Positions 17,729 to 26,811 of a DNA stretch of 64,000 nucleotides are shown one piece after another. The translations under genes and the position numbers were made by a program. The stretch comes from DATLNF01 sp963765815 (GTDB taxonomy: Bacteria; Actinomycetota; Actinomycetes; BP-191). Within the stretch, counting starts at the first letter, position 1, and each line of letters begins with the position of its first letter. Location: positions 186,001 to 250,000 of the forward strand of contig CAVXXT010000001.1 in assembly GCA_963765815.1 (NCBI GenBank), given 5' to 3'. Below the pieces are notes generated by a model, which was given only the letters and a program-made list of their open reading frames with translations, had not been told where the DNA came from and made no database searches.

Positions 17729-20700
17729 GTGAGCGACCAGTTCGTGCACCTGCACGTCCACACCGAGTACTCCATGCTCGACGGTGCCGCCCGGGTCAAG
17801 GACCTCTTCGCCAGCGCCGCGGAGATGGGCATGCCGGCGCTGGCCTGCACCGACCACGGCAACCTCTACGGCGCCTTCGACTTCTACAAGCAGGGCAAGG
17901 CCGCCGGGGTCAAGCCCATCGTCGGCATTGAGGCCTACGTGGCTCCGGGCAGCCGGTTCGACCGGACCAAGCTGGGCGCCGACAGCAACAAGGTCGACAA
18001 GTACAGCCACATGACGCTGCTGGCGAGCAGCAACGCCGGCTACGCCAACCTGATCAAGCTGGCCAGCCTGGCCAGCCTCGAGGGCTACTACTACAAGCCG
18101 CGGGTCGACCGGGACCTGCTCAGCCGCTACGCCGAGGGGATCATCGGCACCAGCGGCTGCCTCGGCAGCGAGGTCAACCAGCTGCTGCTGCGCGGCGACC
18201 GCGAGGGCGCCCGGCGCACGCTGGGGGAGTACGCCGAGATCTTCGGCAAGGGCAACTACTTCGTCGAGGTGATGGACCACGGCATCGCCGACCAGGAGCG
18301 GACGACCCCTGACCTGATCAGGCTGGCCCGCGAACTCGACCTCCCGCTGCTGGCCACCAACGACCTGCACTACACGAAGAAGGAGGACTCGGTCGCGCAC
18401 GAGGTCCTGCTCTGCGTGCAGACCGGCTCCACGATCGCCGACCCCGGCCGCTTCAAGCTCGAGACGCCGGAGTTCTACCTGAAGAGCCCGGCCGAGATGC
18501 GCCACCTCTGGCGCGACTTCCCCGAGGCCTGCGACAACACGCTGCTGATCGCCGAGCGGTGCGAGCTGGAGATCGCGGAGGGCAAGGACCTGCTGCCCCG
18601 CTTCCCGGTGCCCGAGGGGCACACGGAGGAGTCGTGGCTGCGCGCCGAGGTCGAGCTCGGCATGCGCACGCGGTGGGGCGCGGACCCGACGCCCGAGCAG
18701 CGCGCGCAGGTCGACTACGAGCTCGGCGTGATCAACCAGATGGGCTTCCCGTCGTACTTCCTGGTCGTCGCCGACCTGGTCCGGCACGCCAAGGAGAACG
18801 GCATCCGGGTCGGCCCCGGCCGCGGCAGCGCGGCCGGCTGCACGGTGTCCTACTGCCTCGGGATCACCGAGCTGGACCCGCTGAAGTACGGCCTGATCTT
18901 CGAGCGGTTCCTCAACCCCGAGCGCGTGTCCATGCCCGACATCGACATGGACTTCGACGAGCGCCGGCGCGGCGACATGATCCGCTACGCCACCGAGAAG
19001 TACGGCGAGGAGCGGGTCGCGCAGATCGTGACCTTCGGCACCATCAAGGCCAAGCAGGCGATCCGCGACTCGGCCCGCGTCCTCGGCCTGCCCTACGCCG
19101 TCGGCGACCGCATCTCCAAGCTGATGCCGGCGCCGATCATGGGCCGCGACGTCGGCCTGGCCGACTGCTTCGACCCCAAGGCCGACCGCTACGGCGAGGC
19201 CGGGGAGATGCGCCGCGCCTACGAGTCCTCGGCCGAGGACAAGATGGTCCTCGACACCGCCCGGGGCCTCGAAGGGCTGAAGCGGCAGGCCGGCGTCCAC
19301 GCCGCCGGCGTCGTCATCTCGCGTGACCCGCTCACCGACCACATCCCGGTGTGGCGACGCGAGGCCGACGGCGCGATCATCACCCAGTTCGACATGGGCA
19401 CGGTCGAGACGCTCGGCCTGCTCAAGATGGACTTCCTCGGGCTGCGCAACCTCTCCGTCCTCGACGACTGCCTGGCGCACATCAAGGACAACCGCGGCGA
19501 GACGGTGGTCCTCGAAGACGTCGGGCTCGACGACCCGGCGGCGTACGAGCTGCTCTGCAAGGGCGACTCGATCGGCGTGTTCCAGCTCGAGGGCGGGCCG
19601 ATGCGCTCGCTGATGCGCTCCCTGCAGCCCAACTGCTTCGACGACATCTCGGCGCTCATCGCGCTCTACCGGCCGGGACCCATGGGTGTCGGCGCGCACA
19701 TCGACTTCGTGGAGCGCAAGCACGGCCGCCGGCCGAAGACGCCGATCCACCCGGAGCTCGCCGAGCCGCTCGCCGAGGTGCTGGACGAGACGTACGGCGT
19801 GATCGTCTACCAGGAGCAGGTGATGGCGGCGGCGCAGAAGGTCGCCGGCTACACCCTCGGTCAGGCCGACCTGCTGCGTCGCGCTATGGGCAAGAAGAAG
19901 AAGTCGATCCTCGACAAGGAGTACGTCCCGTTCGCCGAGGGCATGCGCGCCAACGGCTACAGCGACTCGGCCGTCTCCAAGCTCTGGGAGGTGCTGGTCC
20001 CGTTCGCCGACTACGCCTTCAACAAGGCGCACTCGGCCGGCTACGGGCTGGTGTCCTACTGGACCGCGTTCCTCAAGGCCCGCTACCCCAGCGAGTACAT
20101 GGCGGCGCTGCTCACGAGCGTCAAGGACAACCGCGACCAGAGCGCGCTCTACCTGCACGAGTGCCGGCGCATGGGCATCAAGGTGCTGCCGCCCGACGTC
20201 AACGACTCCGACCTCAACTTCACGCCTCGCGGCACCGACATCCGCTTCGGCCTGTCGGCGATCCGCAACGTCGGCGAGAACGTCGTCGAGTCGGTCATCG
20301 CCTCGCGCAAGGCGAAGGGCCGCTACACCGGGTTCTACGACTTCCTCCGCAAGGTCGAGGGCTCGGTCTGCAACAAGCGGGTCGTCGAGTCGCTGATCAA
20401 GGCCGGCGCGTTCGACTCGCTCGGCCACACCCGCAAGGGACTGCTCGCCGTGCACGCCGAGGCGATCGACGCGTGCCTCGACACCAAGCGGGCCGAGGCG
20501 ATCGGCCAGTTCTCGCTCTTCGGCGAGGTCACGGCCGACGCCGGGGAGGGTTCGGGCGACGGGCTGACCGAGCTGCCGATCAGCGCGAGCGAGTGGGACA
20601 AGACGACGCTGCTCGCGTTCGAGCGGGAGATGCTCAGCCTCTACGTCTCCGACCACCCGCTGCTCGGCATCGAGCACGTCCTCGCGCAGCACGCGGACAC

Positions 20701-21227
20701 CAAGATCAGCGACCTCAACGCGGAGAGCGCTCAGGAAGGCTCGGTCGTCACGGTCGCCGGCATCCTGTCCGGGCTGGCCCGCAAGACGACCAAGGCCGGT
20801 GCGCCGTGGGCGCAGGCGACGCTGGAGGACCTCGAGGGCGCGATCGGCGTGATGTTCTTCCCGGGGAGCTACGCGACGTGCGCGATGCTGCTCGCCGAGG
20901 ACGCGGTCGTCGTCATCAAGGGCAAGCTCGACCGGCGCGACGACGAGGCCAAGCTGGTCGCGATCGAGGTGACGCGGCCCGAGCTGTCCCAAGCGCCGCG
21001 CGGGCCGGTGATCCTGCGGATCGAGGCCACGCGGTGCACCGAGCCGGTCGTCACCTCTCTGCAGGACGTGCTGCGCAGCCATCCCGGACTGACCGAGGTG
21101 CACCTGCACTTGCTGTCCGGCGCGAAGACCACCGAGCTGCAAGCTCGACGACGGGCTGCGCGTCTCCGCGACGCCGTCGCTGTTCGCCGACCTCAAGCAG
21201 CTGCTCGGCTCCAGCTGCCTGGGCTGA
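17729..21227 (+). CDS. dnaE: DNA polymerase III alpha subunit DnaE (one frameshift near the 3' end)
   Basis: This is the replicative polymerase catalytic subunit. The PHP domain starts at once with F-V-H-L-H-V-H-T-E-Y-S-M-L-D-G. The catalytic aspartates lie in P-D-I-D-M-D-F-D-E (about residues 402-410), and L-Y-R-P-G-P-M-G-V-G is in the fingers. The tau-binding and OB-fold regions follow. GTG 17729 is chosen because GAGAGGAGG precedes it and it gives the family N-terminus, although the frame is open for another 1.1 kb upstream. One extra base near 21140 shifts the last ~28 residues; removing it gives T-T-E-L-K-L-D-D-G-L-R-V and a normal end at TGA 21225-21227, 1165 residues. Confidence 0.95.
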
Positions 21228-21246
21228 CCAGTCCGTCAGCTCCGGC

Positions 21247-21296
21247 CAGGTGTGAGCACTGCGCCGCGCGCGTGGGGTGCCGGGCGCTCACACCTG
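21247..21296. terminator. Inverted repeat after dnaE, possible bidirectional terminator
   Basis: The 11-base arms CAGGTGTGAGC (21247-21257) and GCTCACACCTG (21286-21296) are perfectly complementary across a 28-base G/C-rich spacer. It lies 19 bases after the dnaE stop and 34 bases beyond the end of the convergent minus-strand gene. The long spacer is unusual for a terminator; it could also be a regulatory or repeat element. Confidence 0.45.
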
Positions 21297-21330
21297 CGGG
21301 CGGACCCGGCCCGGTGGAGGCTGTGGAGCC

Positions 21331-21714
21331 TCAGCTGCCGCCGTACGGCACTGTGAGGATCTCGAGCAGGTGGCCGTCGGGGTCGCAGAAGTAGACGCCG
21401 CGCCCGCCGTCGTGCGTGTTGGTCTGACCGGGCTGGGTGCGGCCCGGGTCGGCCCAGTGCTCCAGCCCGCGCTCCTGGATCCGGCCGAAGATCTCGGTCC
21501 ACTCGTCCTCGCCGACCAGGAACGCGTAGTGCTGGGTGTCGAACCGCTCGTCGGTCTCGATGTAGTCGAGCGTCACCCCGTTGGCGAGCTCGACGCAGAG
21601 GAACGAGTAGAGCGCCACCGGCGGGTCGGGCAGGCCGAGGACCTCGACGAGGAACGTCGCCGCGACCTGCTTGTCGTGGCTGTGCACGATCGTGTGGTTG
21701 AGCTGGACGGCCAC
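21331..21714 (-). CDS. VOC-superfamily (glyoxalase/dioxygenase fold) protein
   Basis: This 127-residue single-domain protein has two beta-alpha-beta-beta-beta modules. It starts A-V-Q-L-N-H-T-I-V with a metal-ligand-like His and ends G-V-Y-F-C-D-P-D-G-H-L-L-E-I-L-T with a ligand-like Glu, both as in glyoxalase I and extradiol dioxygenase relatives. The substrate cannot be told from sequence. GTG 21714 is chosen because GGGAGGAG lies directly upstream on the minus strand and it gives a standard N-terminus; the frame is open much further. It is divergent from the amidohydrolase gene at 21751. Confidence 0.85.
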   Translation of the reverse strand: MAVQLNHTIVHSHDKQVAATFLVEVLGLPDPPVALYSFLCVELANGVTLDYIETDERFDTQHYAFLVGEDEWTEIFGRIQERGLEHWADPGRTQPGQTNTHDGGRGVYFCDPDGHLLEILTVPYGGS

Positions 21715-21750
21715 CGCGATCTCCTCCCGGTCCCGCCCTATCCTTCGCCC

Positions 21751-22833
21751 ATGCCGCCGCCGGGTCGAGGTCTCGCGCTGGCCGGCACGGTGTGGACCGG
21801 CGGCGACGCGCAGCCGCAGCCCGGCTGGGTGGTCCTGATCGACCCGACCGGCCTCGTCGACCTGATCGGTCCCGCGGCGCAGGTCGACCTCCCGACCGAC
21901 GTACGACGGATCGGCGGTTCGGGCTCCTGGATCGGTCCCGGCGTGGTCGACGCGCATGTGCACCTCGCCTTCGGGACGCCGGAAGAGGCGCTGCGTCACG
22001 GCGTCGTCGGGCTGCGCGACCTCGGCGCGCCGCCCGCGCTGGCCCGCTCGCTGCGCGCCGCGGGCGACGGCTCCACCGACGGGCCGCGCGTCCGCGTCGC
22101 AGGCCCGCTGCTGACCGCACCCGGCGGCTACCCGTCCCGGTCGTGGGGGAGAGACGGGTTCGCGCGGTTCGTCGACTCGCCCGCCGCGGCGCGGGCCGCG
22201 GTGGACGAGCTCGCCCGCGACGGCGTCGACGTGGTGAAGGTTGCACTCGAGCCGGCCGGTGGCCAGCCGGTGCCGTCGCTCGACGACGTGCGGGCTGTCG
22301 TCGACACCGCGCACGCCGCCGGGCTGCGGGTGACGGCACACGCGCTCGGCGCCGAGATGGTGCGCCGCGCCCTCGACGCCGGGGTGGACGAGCTGTGCCA
22401 CACGCCGACGGAGCGGATGGCGCCGGCCGACGTCGAGCGGATCGCCGCGGCCGGGGTGACCGTCGTGTCGACGTTGGGCACGTTCTGCGCCATCGGCGAC
22501 TGCAGCGGGGCGATCGCCAACGCGGCGGCGCTGGTCGCGGCCGGCGTACCGCTGGTCTACGGCACCGACCTGGGCAACGCCGGGACCCGGCCGGGCGTGG
22601 ACCCGGCCGAGCTCGAGCGGCTCGCTGATTCGGGCCTCGGCCCGCTCGGCGCGCTGCGCGCGGCGACGGAGGGGTCGGCGGCGCTGCTCGGCGACCCGTC
22701 GGTCACCGGGCAGATCGCGGTGGGGGAGCCGGCGACCCTCGTCGTGCTCCCGGCCGACCCGCTGCTCGACCAGAAGGTGTGGCGCAGCCCGGACCTCGTC
22801 ATGGTCGGCGGCGCGGTGTCCTACACCGGGTAG
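21751..22833 (+). CDS. Amidohydrolase-family metal-dependent hydrolase (imidazolonepropionase-like)
   Basis: This 360-residue protein of the amidohydrolase superfamily has an N-terminal beta-sandwich (residues ~1-55) and a metal-dependent TIM barrel. Metal-site motifs are V-D-A-H-V-H-L near residue 69, V-T-A-H-A-L-G (~198), E-L-C-H-T-P (~215) and Y-G-T-D-L-G (~270). C-terminally, G-Q-I-A-V-G-E-P-A-T-L-V-V-L closes the sandwich. It resembles the imidazolonepropionase/prolidase-like branch, but no hut genes are nearby and the substrate is unknown. ATG 21751 is the first start giving the family N-terminus. Confidence 0.85.
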   Translation: MPPPGRGLALAGTVWTGGDAQPQPGWVVLIDPTGLVDLIGPAAQVDLPTDVRRIGGSGSWIGPGVVDAHVHLAFGTPEEALRHGVVGLRDLGAPPALARSLRAAGDGSTDGPRVRVAGPLLTAPGGYPSRSWGRDGFARFVDSPAAARAAVDELARDGVDVVKVALEPAGGQPVPSLDDVRAVVDTAHAAGLRVTAHALGAEMVRRALDAGVDELCHTPTERMAPADVERIAAAGVTVVSTLGTFCAIGDCSGAIANAAALVAAGVPLVYGTDLGNAGTRPGVDPAELERLADSGLGPLGALRAATEGSAALLGDPSVTGQIAVGEPATLVVLPADPLLDQKVWRSPDLVMVGGAVSYTG

Positions 22834-22834
22834 G

Positions 22835-23449
22835 TCAGTCCTCGGCGTGGTCGAGCACGATCCGGGCCAGCTTGACCACGGCCTCCTGCTCGACCGTCCC
22901 GGTGGCGCCGACCGCGAGCAGCCAGGTGGTCGAGCCGCGGCGCCAGCGCACCGTCACCAGGTCCGAGCCGGTCTGCGCCGACGAGCCGTTCGCCCCGCGT
23001 ACGCCGCCCGCCTGGTCGCCCAGACCGGTCACCGGGAACGGCGTGCCGGTCTTCTGCGCCGACGCGAGGTCGGCGGTGAGGTCGGCGGTCGCGCCGTCGA
23101 CGGTGTCGTACGTCGCCACGACGTTGACGATGAAGCGGCCGGACTTCTGGTCGCCGTACTGGACGACGTAGCCCTCCTTGAAGCCGTGCTCCTGCAAGCT
23201 CTTCTCGGCCGCCGCGCTGTCGCTCGAGAAGCCGGCGATCCGGCTGATGTCCGCCTCGCCGGTCTGTGCCAGCAGCGGGATGAAGCCCTCGGGCACGTCC
23301 TCCTCGCGCAGCACCTGGTCGGCGAGCGAGCCGGGTGGCAGCGTCACCGCGACCACCGGCTCCTTGCCGTCGTCGGAGCAGCCGACGAGCGCCGAGGTGG
23401 CGACGACGAGAGCGGCGGCGGTCGCGGCCAGCCGGGTGCGGGAGCCCAT
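22835..23449 (-). CDS. Putative secreted lipoprotein
   Basis: This 204-residue protein has a lipoprotein signal peptide: M-G-S-R-T-R-L, a hydrophobic core, then the lipobox S-A-L-V-G-C with the modified cysteine at residue 24. The mature part has no recognised domain. It contains E-E-D-V-P-E-G-F, G-Y-V-V-Q-Y-G-D and W-L-L-A-V-G-A-T-G, resembling small actinobacterial lipoproteins of unknown role. ATG 23449 is preferred over upstream starts because it places the signal peptide at the N-terminus. It converges, with a one-base gap, with the amidohydrolase gene. Confidence 0.8.
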   Translation of the reverse strand: MGSRTRLAATAAALVVATSALVGCSDDGKEPVVAVTLPPGSLADQVLREEDVPEGFIPLLAQTGEADISRIAGFSSDSAAAEKSLQEHGFKEGYVVQYGDQKSGRFIVNVVATYDTVDGATADLTADLASAQKTGTPFPVTGLGDQAGGVRGANGSSAQTGSDLVTVRWRRGSTTWLLAVGATGTVEQEAVVKLARIVLDHAED

Positions 23450-23561
23450 GGCGACAGTCTGCCGTGGACGCGGCGCAGTTGCGCGGCGCTGCGGCGTACG
23501 ACACGCTCGGCGCGCCCCGGTCGGCCCGGCCACGTGAAGGGGCCACGGAGCCAGGGAGACC

Positions 23562-24542
23562 ATGACCGCCACCGCCGCGACCGGCGCCGCGGCCGCCACG
23601 GCGGAGCCGGCCTGCGCCGTCCGCGGGCTCTCCCGGCGGTACGCCGATGTGCTGGCGAACGACGCCATCACGCTCGACATCGGCCGCGGCGAGGTCTTCG
23701 GCCTGCTCGGGCCCAACGGCGCCGGCAAGTCGACCTTCGTCCGTCAGCTGATGGGCCTGCTGCGACCGGACGAGGGCGAGATCCGGCTGCTCGGCGTCGA
23801 CGTCGTACGCCGTCCCGATGCCGCGCCACGGCTGGCCGCCTACCTCGCGCAGGACGAGACCGCGGTGGCCGAGCTGACCCCGCGCCGGGCCGCCGAGCTC
23901 ACCGGCCGGCTCCGCGGGCTACGTCGTGGCGCCGCGGCCCGGGCCGCCGACGACCTGATCGGCGAGCTCGGTCTCGACGACTGCGCGGACCGGCCGATGG
24001 TGCGGCTCTCCGGCGGTCAGCGCCGGCTCGCCGCGGTTGGCACCGCTCTGGTCGGTGACCGCGCGCTGCTCATCCTCGACGAGCCGACGACCGGGCTCGA
24101 CCCGGTCGCCCGTCGCGCCGTCTGGAACGCGGTCGAGCGTCGGCGCAGCGCAGGCGCGACGGTCGTCCTGGTGACGCACAACGTCCTCGAGGCGGAGACC
24201 GTGCTCGACCGGGTCGCGGTGTTCGACGCGGGCCGGGTGATCGCGTGTGACACGCCCGGCCGGCTCAAGGCGCAGGTGTCGGCGGACCTGCGACTGGACC
24301 TGGTGTGGCGGGCGGAGGCACCGTCCGACGACAGCATCGTCGAGCGGCTCGCCGCCGTCGCCGAGGTGACCGGCCGGCGCTGGAGCGTCCGGCTGCCGGC
24401 CGATGAGGCCCGCGCGGCGCTCCTGCACCTGACGACCGGAGCGGCGCTGGCCGCCCTCGATGACTTCACGCTCGCGACGCCGACCCTCGAGGACGTCTAC
24501 CTCGCGCTCGGTGGGCGGGCGCACGACCTGGAGCACGAGTGA
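23562..24542 (+). CDS. ABC transporter ATP-binding protein
   Basis: This is the ATPase subunit of an ABC exporter of the ABC-2/CcmA type. Visible motifs are Walker A G-P-N-G-A-G-K-S-T (about residues 50-58), signature L-S-G-G-Q-R-R, Walker B A-L-L-I-L-D-E-P-T-T-G-L-D-P and the switch histidine in V-T-H-N. The ~100-residue C-terminal extension after the nucleotide-binding domain is typical of the DrrA/NatA group. It forms an operon with the permease gene that begins inside its stop codon (GTGA). The substrate is unknown. Confidence 0.92.
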   Translation: MTATAATGAAAATAEPACAVRGLSRRYADVLANDAITLDIGRGEVFGLLGPNGAGKSTFVRQLMGLLRPDEGEIRLLGVDVVRRPDAAPRLAAYLAQDETAVAELTPRRAAELTGRLRGLRRGAAARAADDLIGELGLDDCADRPMVRLSGGQRRLAAVGTALVGDRALLILDEPTTGLDPVARRAVWNAVERRRSAGATVVLVTHNVLEAETVLDRVAVFDAGRVIACDTPGRLKAQVSADLRLDLVWRAEAPSDDSIVERLAAVAEVTGRRWSVRLPADEARAALLHLTTGAALAALDDFTLATPTLEDVYLALGGRAHDLEHE

Positions 24543-25303
24543 GCGCCGCGCTGCCGCCGATGACCGGGTTCGGCGCGGCGTTCGCCGCGGTGTACGCCGG
24601 ACAGCTCTCCCGCGCGCGGGTCGTCCGGATGTCGCTGCTGTTCGTCGCCACGCTGCAGTCGCTCGGGCTGGTGGTGCTGCTCCGCGGCGTCGTCGCCGAG
24701 GACCGGGTGGCCGAGAAGCAGCAGATCGTCGCCGGGGCGGTGGTGCTCGTCGTCGCCTTCGTCGCGCTGAACCTGCTGGCGCAGCGCCTCGGCCAGCTGC
24801 GCGCCTCCGGCGGACTCGACTACTACGCGGCGCTCCCGGTCCGTCCGTCCGCCGTCGTCCTCGGCATCGCGGCGTCGTACGCCTCGTTCACCGTTCCCGG
24901 TACGGTCGTCGTCGCGGTCGTGGGCGCCGCCCTCTACGACCTGCCCCTCGGCCATCTGTGGATGCTCATCCCCGTCGTCGCGGTCGCCGGCGCGGCGCTG
25001 TCCGGGCTGGGCGCCGCGCTCGGCCTCATCGCGCCGCGGCCGGAGCTGGCCACCGTGTGCGGGCAGCTCGGCATGAGCCTCGTGCTCTTCCTCGGGCTGG
25101 TGCGCGCGGAGCGGATGCCGCTGGTCCTCCGTGGCGTCCGCGCGCTGCTGCCGAGCACGTACGCGGCCGACGCCCTCGCGCGCGCCCTGTCCGCCGATCC
25201 GGCGTACGGCGCGATCGTGGGCGACCTGGCGATCTGCGCGGCGTCCGGCATCGCGGCGCTGGTGCTGGCGACCGTCGCGTTCCGTCGTGCCGTCACCCGC
25301 TGA
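24539..25303 (+). CDS. ABC-2-type transporter permease
   Basis: This 254-residue membrane protein has six predicted hydrophobic segments, including V-L-V-V-A-F-V-A-L-N-L-L-A and V-V-V-A-V-V-G-A-A-L-Y. It contains the ABC-2 family feature L-P-S-T-Y-A-A-D-A-L-A-R-A near residue 200. The GTG overlaps the stop of the ATP-binding gene, so the two form one transporter, probably an exporter. A short run of 18-base repeats follows its stop codon. Confidence 0.88.
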   Translation: MSAALPPMTGFGAAFAAVYAGQLSRARVVRMSLLFVATLQSLGLVVLLRGVVAEDRVAEKQQIVAGAVVLVVAFVALNLLAQRLGQLRASGGLDYYAALPVRPSAVVLGIAASYASFTVPGTVVVAVVGAALYDLPLGHLWMLIPVVAVAGAALSGLGAALGLIAPRPELATVCGQLGMSLVLFLGLVRAERMPLVLRGVRALLPSTYAADALARALSADPAYGAIVGDLAICAASGIAALVLATVAFRRAVTR

Positions 25304-25355
25304 GCACCGTGCTGCCGATGAGCACTGTGCTGCCGATGAGACAGTGCAGCCGATG
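25303..25355 (+). repeat. Short tandem repeat, ~18-base units
   Basis: Three consecutive units lie between the permease stop and the next start: AGCACCGTGCTGCCGATG (25303-25320), AGCACTGTGCTGCCGATG (25321-25338) and a diverged AGACAGTGCAGCCGATG (25339-25355). Each unit ends in ATG, and the real start codon at 25370 ends a fourth, weaker copy. The first unit begins on the last base of the permease stop codon. Confidence 0.75.
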
Positions 25356-25369
25356 AGAGACTGGACCGC

Positions 25370-26056
25370 ATGACCTCTCCGTCGGACGACGACCCGTGGC
25401 GCACGTTCGTCGCCGCCCCGGCTCCGGTCGCTCCTCGGCAGCGGCTCCTCGACCTGCTCGACGCGTCCCGGGTCCCGGTGGCGATCACGGTCGCGCTGGC
25501 GCTGCTCGGCGCACCCGTGGGGTTGCTGTGGTCCCGGGTGAGCCCGCGAGTCGCGGTCTCGTTCTCCGCAGACGGCCCGTCGCTCGTGCACCCGGAGAGC
25601 AGTGAGTTCTTCGACACCGATGCGGCGTTCCTCGTCGTGCTGGTGCTCGCCGGTCTGCTGACCGGCGCGCTGATCTGGGCGTTCGGCCGGGGACGCGGGG
25701 TCCGCGTGCCCGTGGGCATCGCGGTCGGCGGCGTGGTGGCGGGCGGGGTCGCGCAGGCGGTGGGTGAGCGCGTCGTCGTCGACTCGCGGCTGGCCGAAGC
25801 GTGCCGGAGCGCGGTCTGCGACATCTACGACGGGACCATGCGCGTCCGCATCGGCGTGCTGCACCTCGACCAGGGCTGGCCAGGGCGGCAGCAGGTCTAC
25901 CTCACCGGGATCGTCTGGGCCGTGGCGGCCCTGGTCGCCTTCTTCGCGCTCACCGCCGCGTTCGACGCGCGCGACGAGGTCGATCCCTGGACGGCACCCG
26001 AGGCGTGGGCTCCGCCGCAGCCGGCGTACGACTGGGCGCCCCCGGACCGCGGCTAG
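25370..26056 (+). CDS. Four-helix membrane protein, DUF2567-like
   Basis: This 228-residue protein has hydrophobic segments at about residues 35-53, 83-102, 110-130 and 178-198. An extracytoplasmic loop holds two cysteines (A-C-R-S-A-V-C-D). The region A-L-L-G-A-P-V-G-L-L-W-S-R-V-S-P-R-V and the overall topology resemble the actinobacterial DUF2567 family, whose function is unknown. The C-terminus is Trp/Pro-rich (A-W-A-P-P-Q-P-A-Y-D-W). It overlaps the convergent LON-domain gene by four bases. The family name is a tentative match by eye. Confidence 0.7.
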   Translation: MTSPSDDDPWRTFVAAPAPVAPRQRLLDLLDASRVPVAITVALALLGAPVGLLWSRVSPRVAVSFSADGPSLVHPESSEFFDTDAAFLVVLVLAGLLTGALIWAFGRGRGVRVPVGIAVGGVVAGGVAQAVGERVVVDSRLAEACRSAVCDIYDGTMRVRIGVLHLDQGWPGRQQVYLTGIVWAVAALVAFFALTAAFDARDEVDPWTAPEAWAPPQPAYDWAPPDRG

Positions 26057-26709
26057 TTGAGCGAGAACGGCCCGGCGGTCTCCGTCGTCGGCGGCACGTC
26101 GATCGCTCGGCGGAGCAGCGCCGTCTCGCGGCGCAGCACCGTCAGCTCGCGGCGCAGCCGGGTCGACGCGTCCGGCACGGCGAGGAGCGACTGCTTCTCG
26201 GGCAGGTCGACGACCAGCGCCGCGGCGACCAGGTAGGAGACAAGCGCCGGGTCGTCGGGCAGCGCGGGTGGATCCACCTGCTCGTCGCGCGACTCGGCGA
26301 CCACATTCCAGTACGTCGTGAACTCGGCAGTCACCGCCAGCGCGCGCGCCTCCGCGCCGTCCCCCAGCTCGTCGACGATGTACTCCACGGCTCCCCGCAG
26401 GTAAGGCCGCGAGTCGTCGACGTCGACCAGGCGGAACCGCGGGCCGCCGGTCGTGATGATGTCGTAGCGGCCGTCGGCGTACGGCTCGACCCGGCGCAGC
26501 TCGGCGACGCATCCGATGTCGTAGAGCACCGCGTCCTCGGCGGTCTCGAGGCCCTGGCGGATGGCGACGACCCCGAACCGGCGGGGCGCCGGGCCCTCCA
26601 CCAGCTCGCGGACGAGCAGCCGGTAGCGCTCCTCGAAGATGTGCAACGGCAGCGGCACGCCGGGGAACAGCACGGTGTTCAGCGGGAACAGCGCGAGCGG
26701 CTCGGCCAC
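26053..26709 (-). CDS. LON peptidase N-terminal-domain protein (LonB/YPWY-type substrate-binding domain only)
   Basis: This 218-residue protein consists of the Lon N-terminal (PUA-like) substrate-recognition domain without ATPase or protease domains. It begins L-A-L-F-P-L-N-T-V-L-F-P-G-V-P-L-P-L-H-I and F-E-E-R-Y-R, then has F-G-V-V-A-I-R-Q-G and Y-D-I-I-T-T-G-G-P-R-F. The C-terminal half is helical. Stand-alone LON-domain proteins are common near hisD in actinobacteria; their role is not established. GTG 26709 is used because it lies just ahead of the conserved segment. It is divergent from hisD. Confidence 0.9.
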   Translation of the reverse strand: MAEPLALFPLNTVLFPGVPLPLHIFEERYRLLVRELVEGPAPRRFGVVAIRQGLETAEDAVLYDIGCVAELRRVEPYADGRYDIITTGGPRFRLVDVDDSRPYLRGAVEYIVDELGDGAEARALAVTAEFTTYWNVVAESRDEQVDPPALPDDPALVSYLVAAALVVDLPEKQSLLAVPDASTRLRRELTVLRRETALLRRAIDVPPTTETAGPFSLN

Positions 26710-26811
26710 GTCGACGACAGTAGTGCGCGTCAGGAGCGGGTATCGCTGTGGCGGCCGGCTCACGCCGAACGTAGGGTCTGGGCTTCCCCTTCCTGCGAGG
26801 AGCGCTGCGCC

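Noticed and set aside
17585..21196. 1203-codon open frame antisense to dnaE, and similar frames opposite ileS (9034-11592) and trpB
   Set aside because: These are typical mirror frames in high-GC DNA. The sense genes are unmistakable and the antisense products have no family features or start context.
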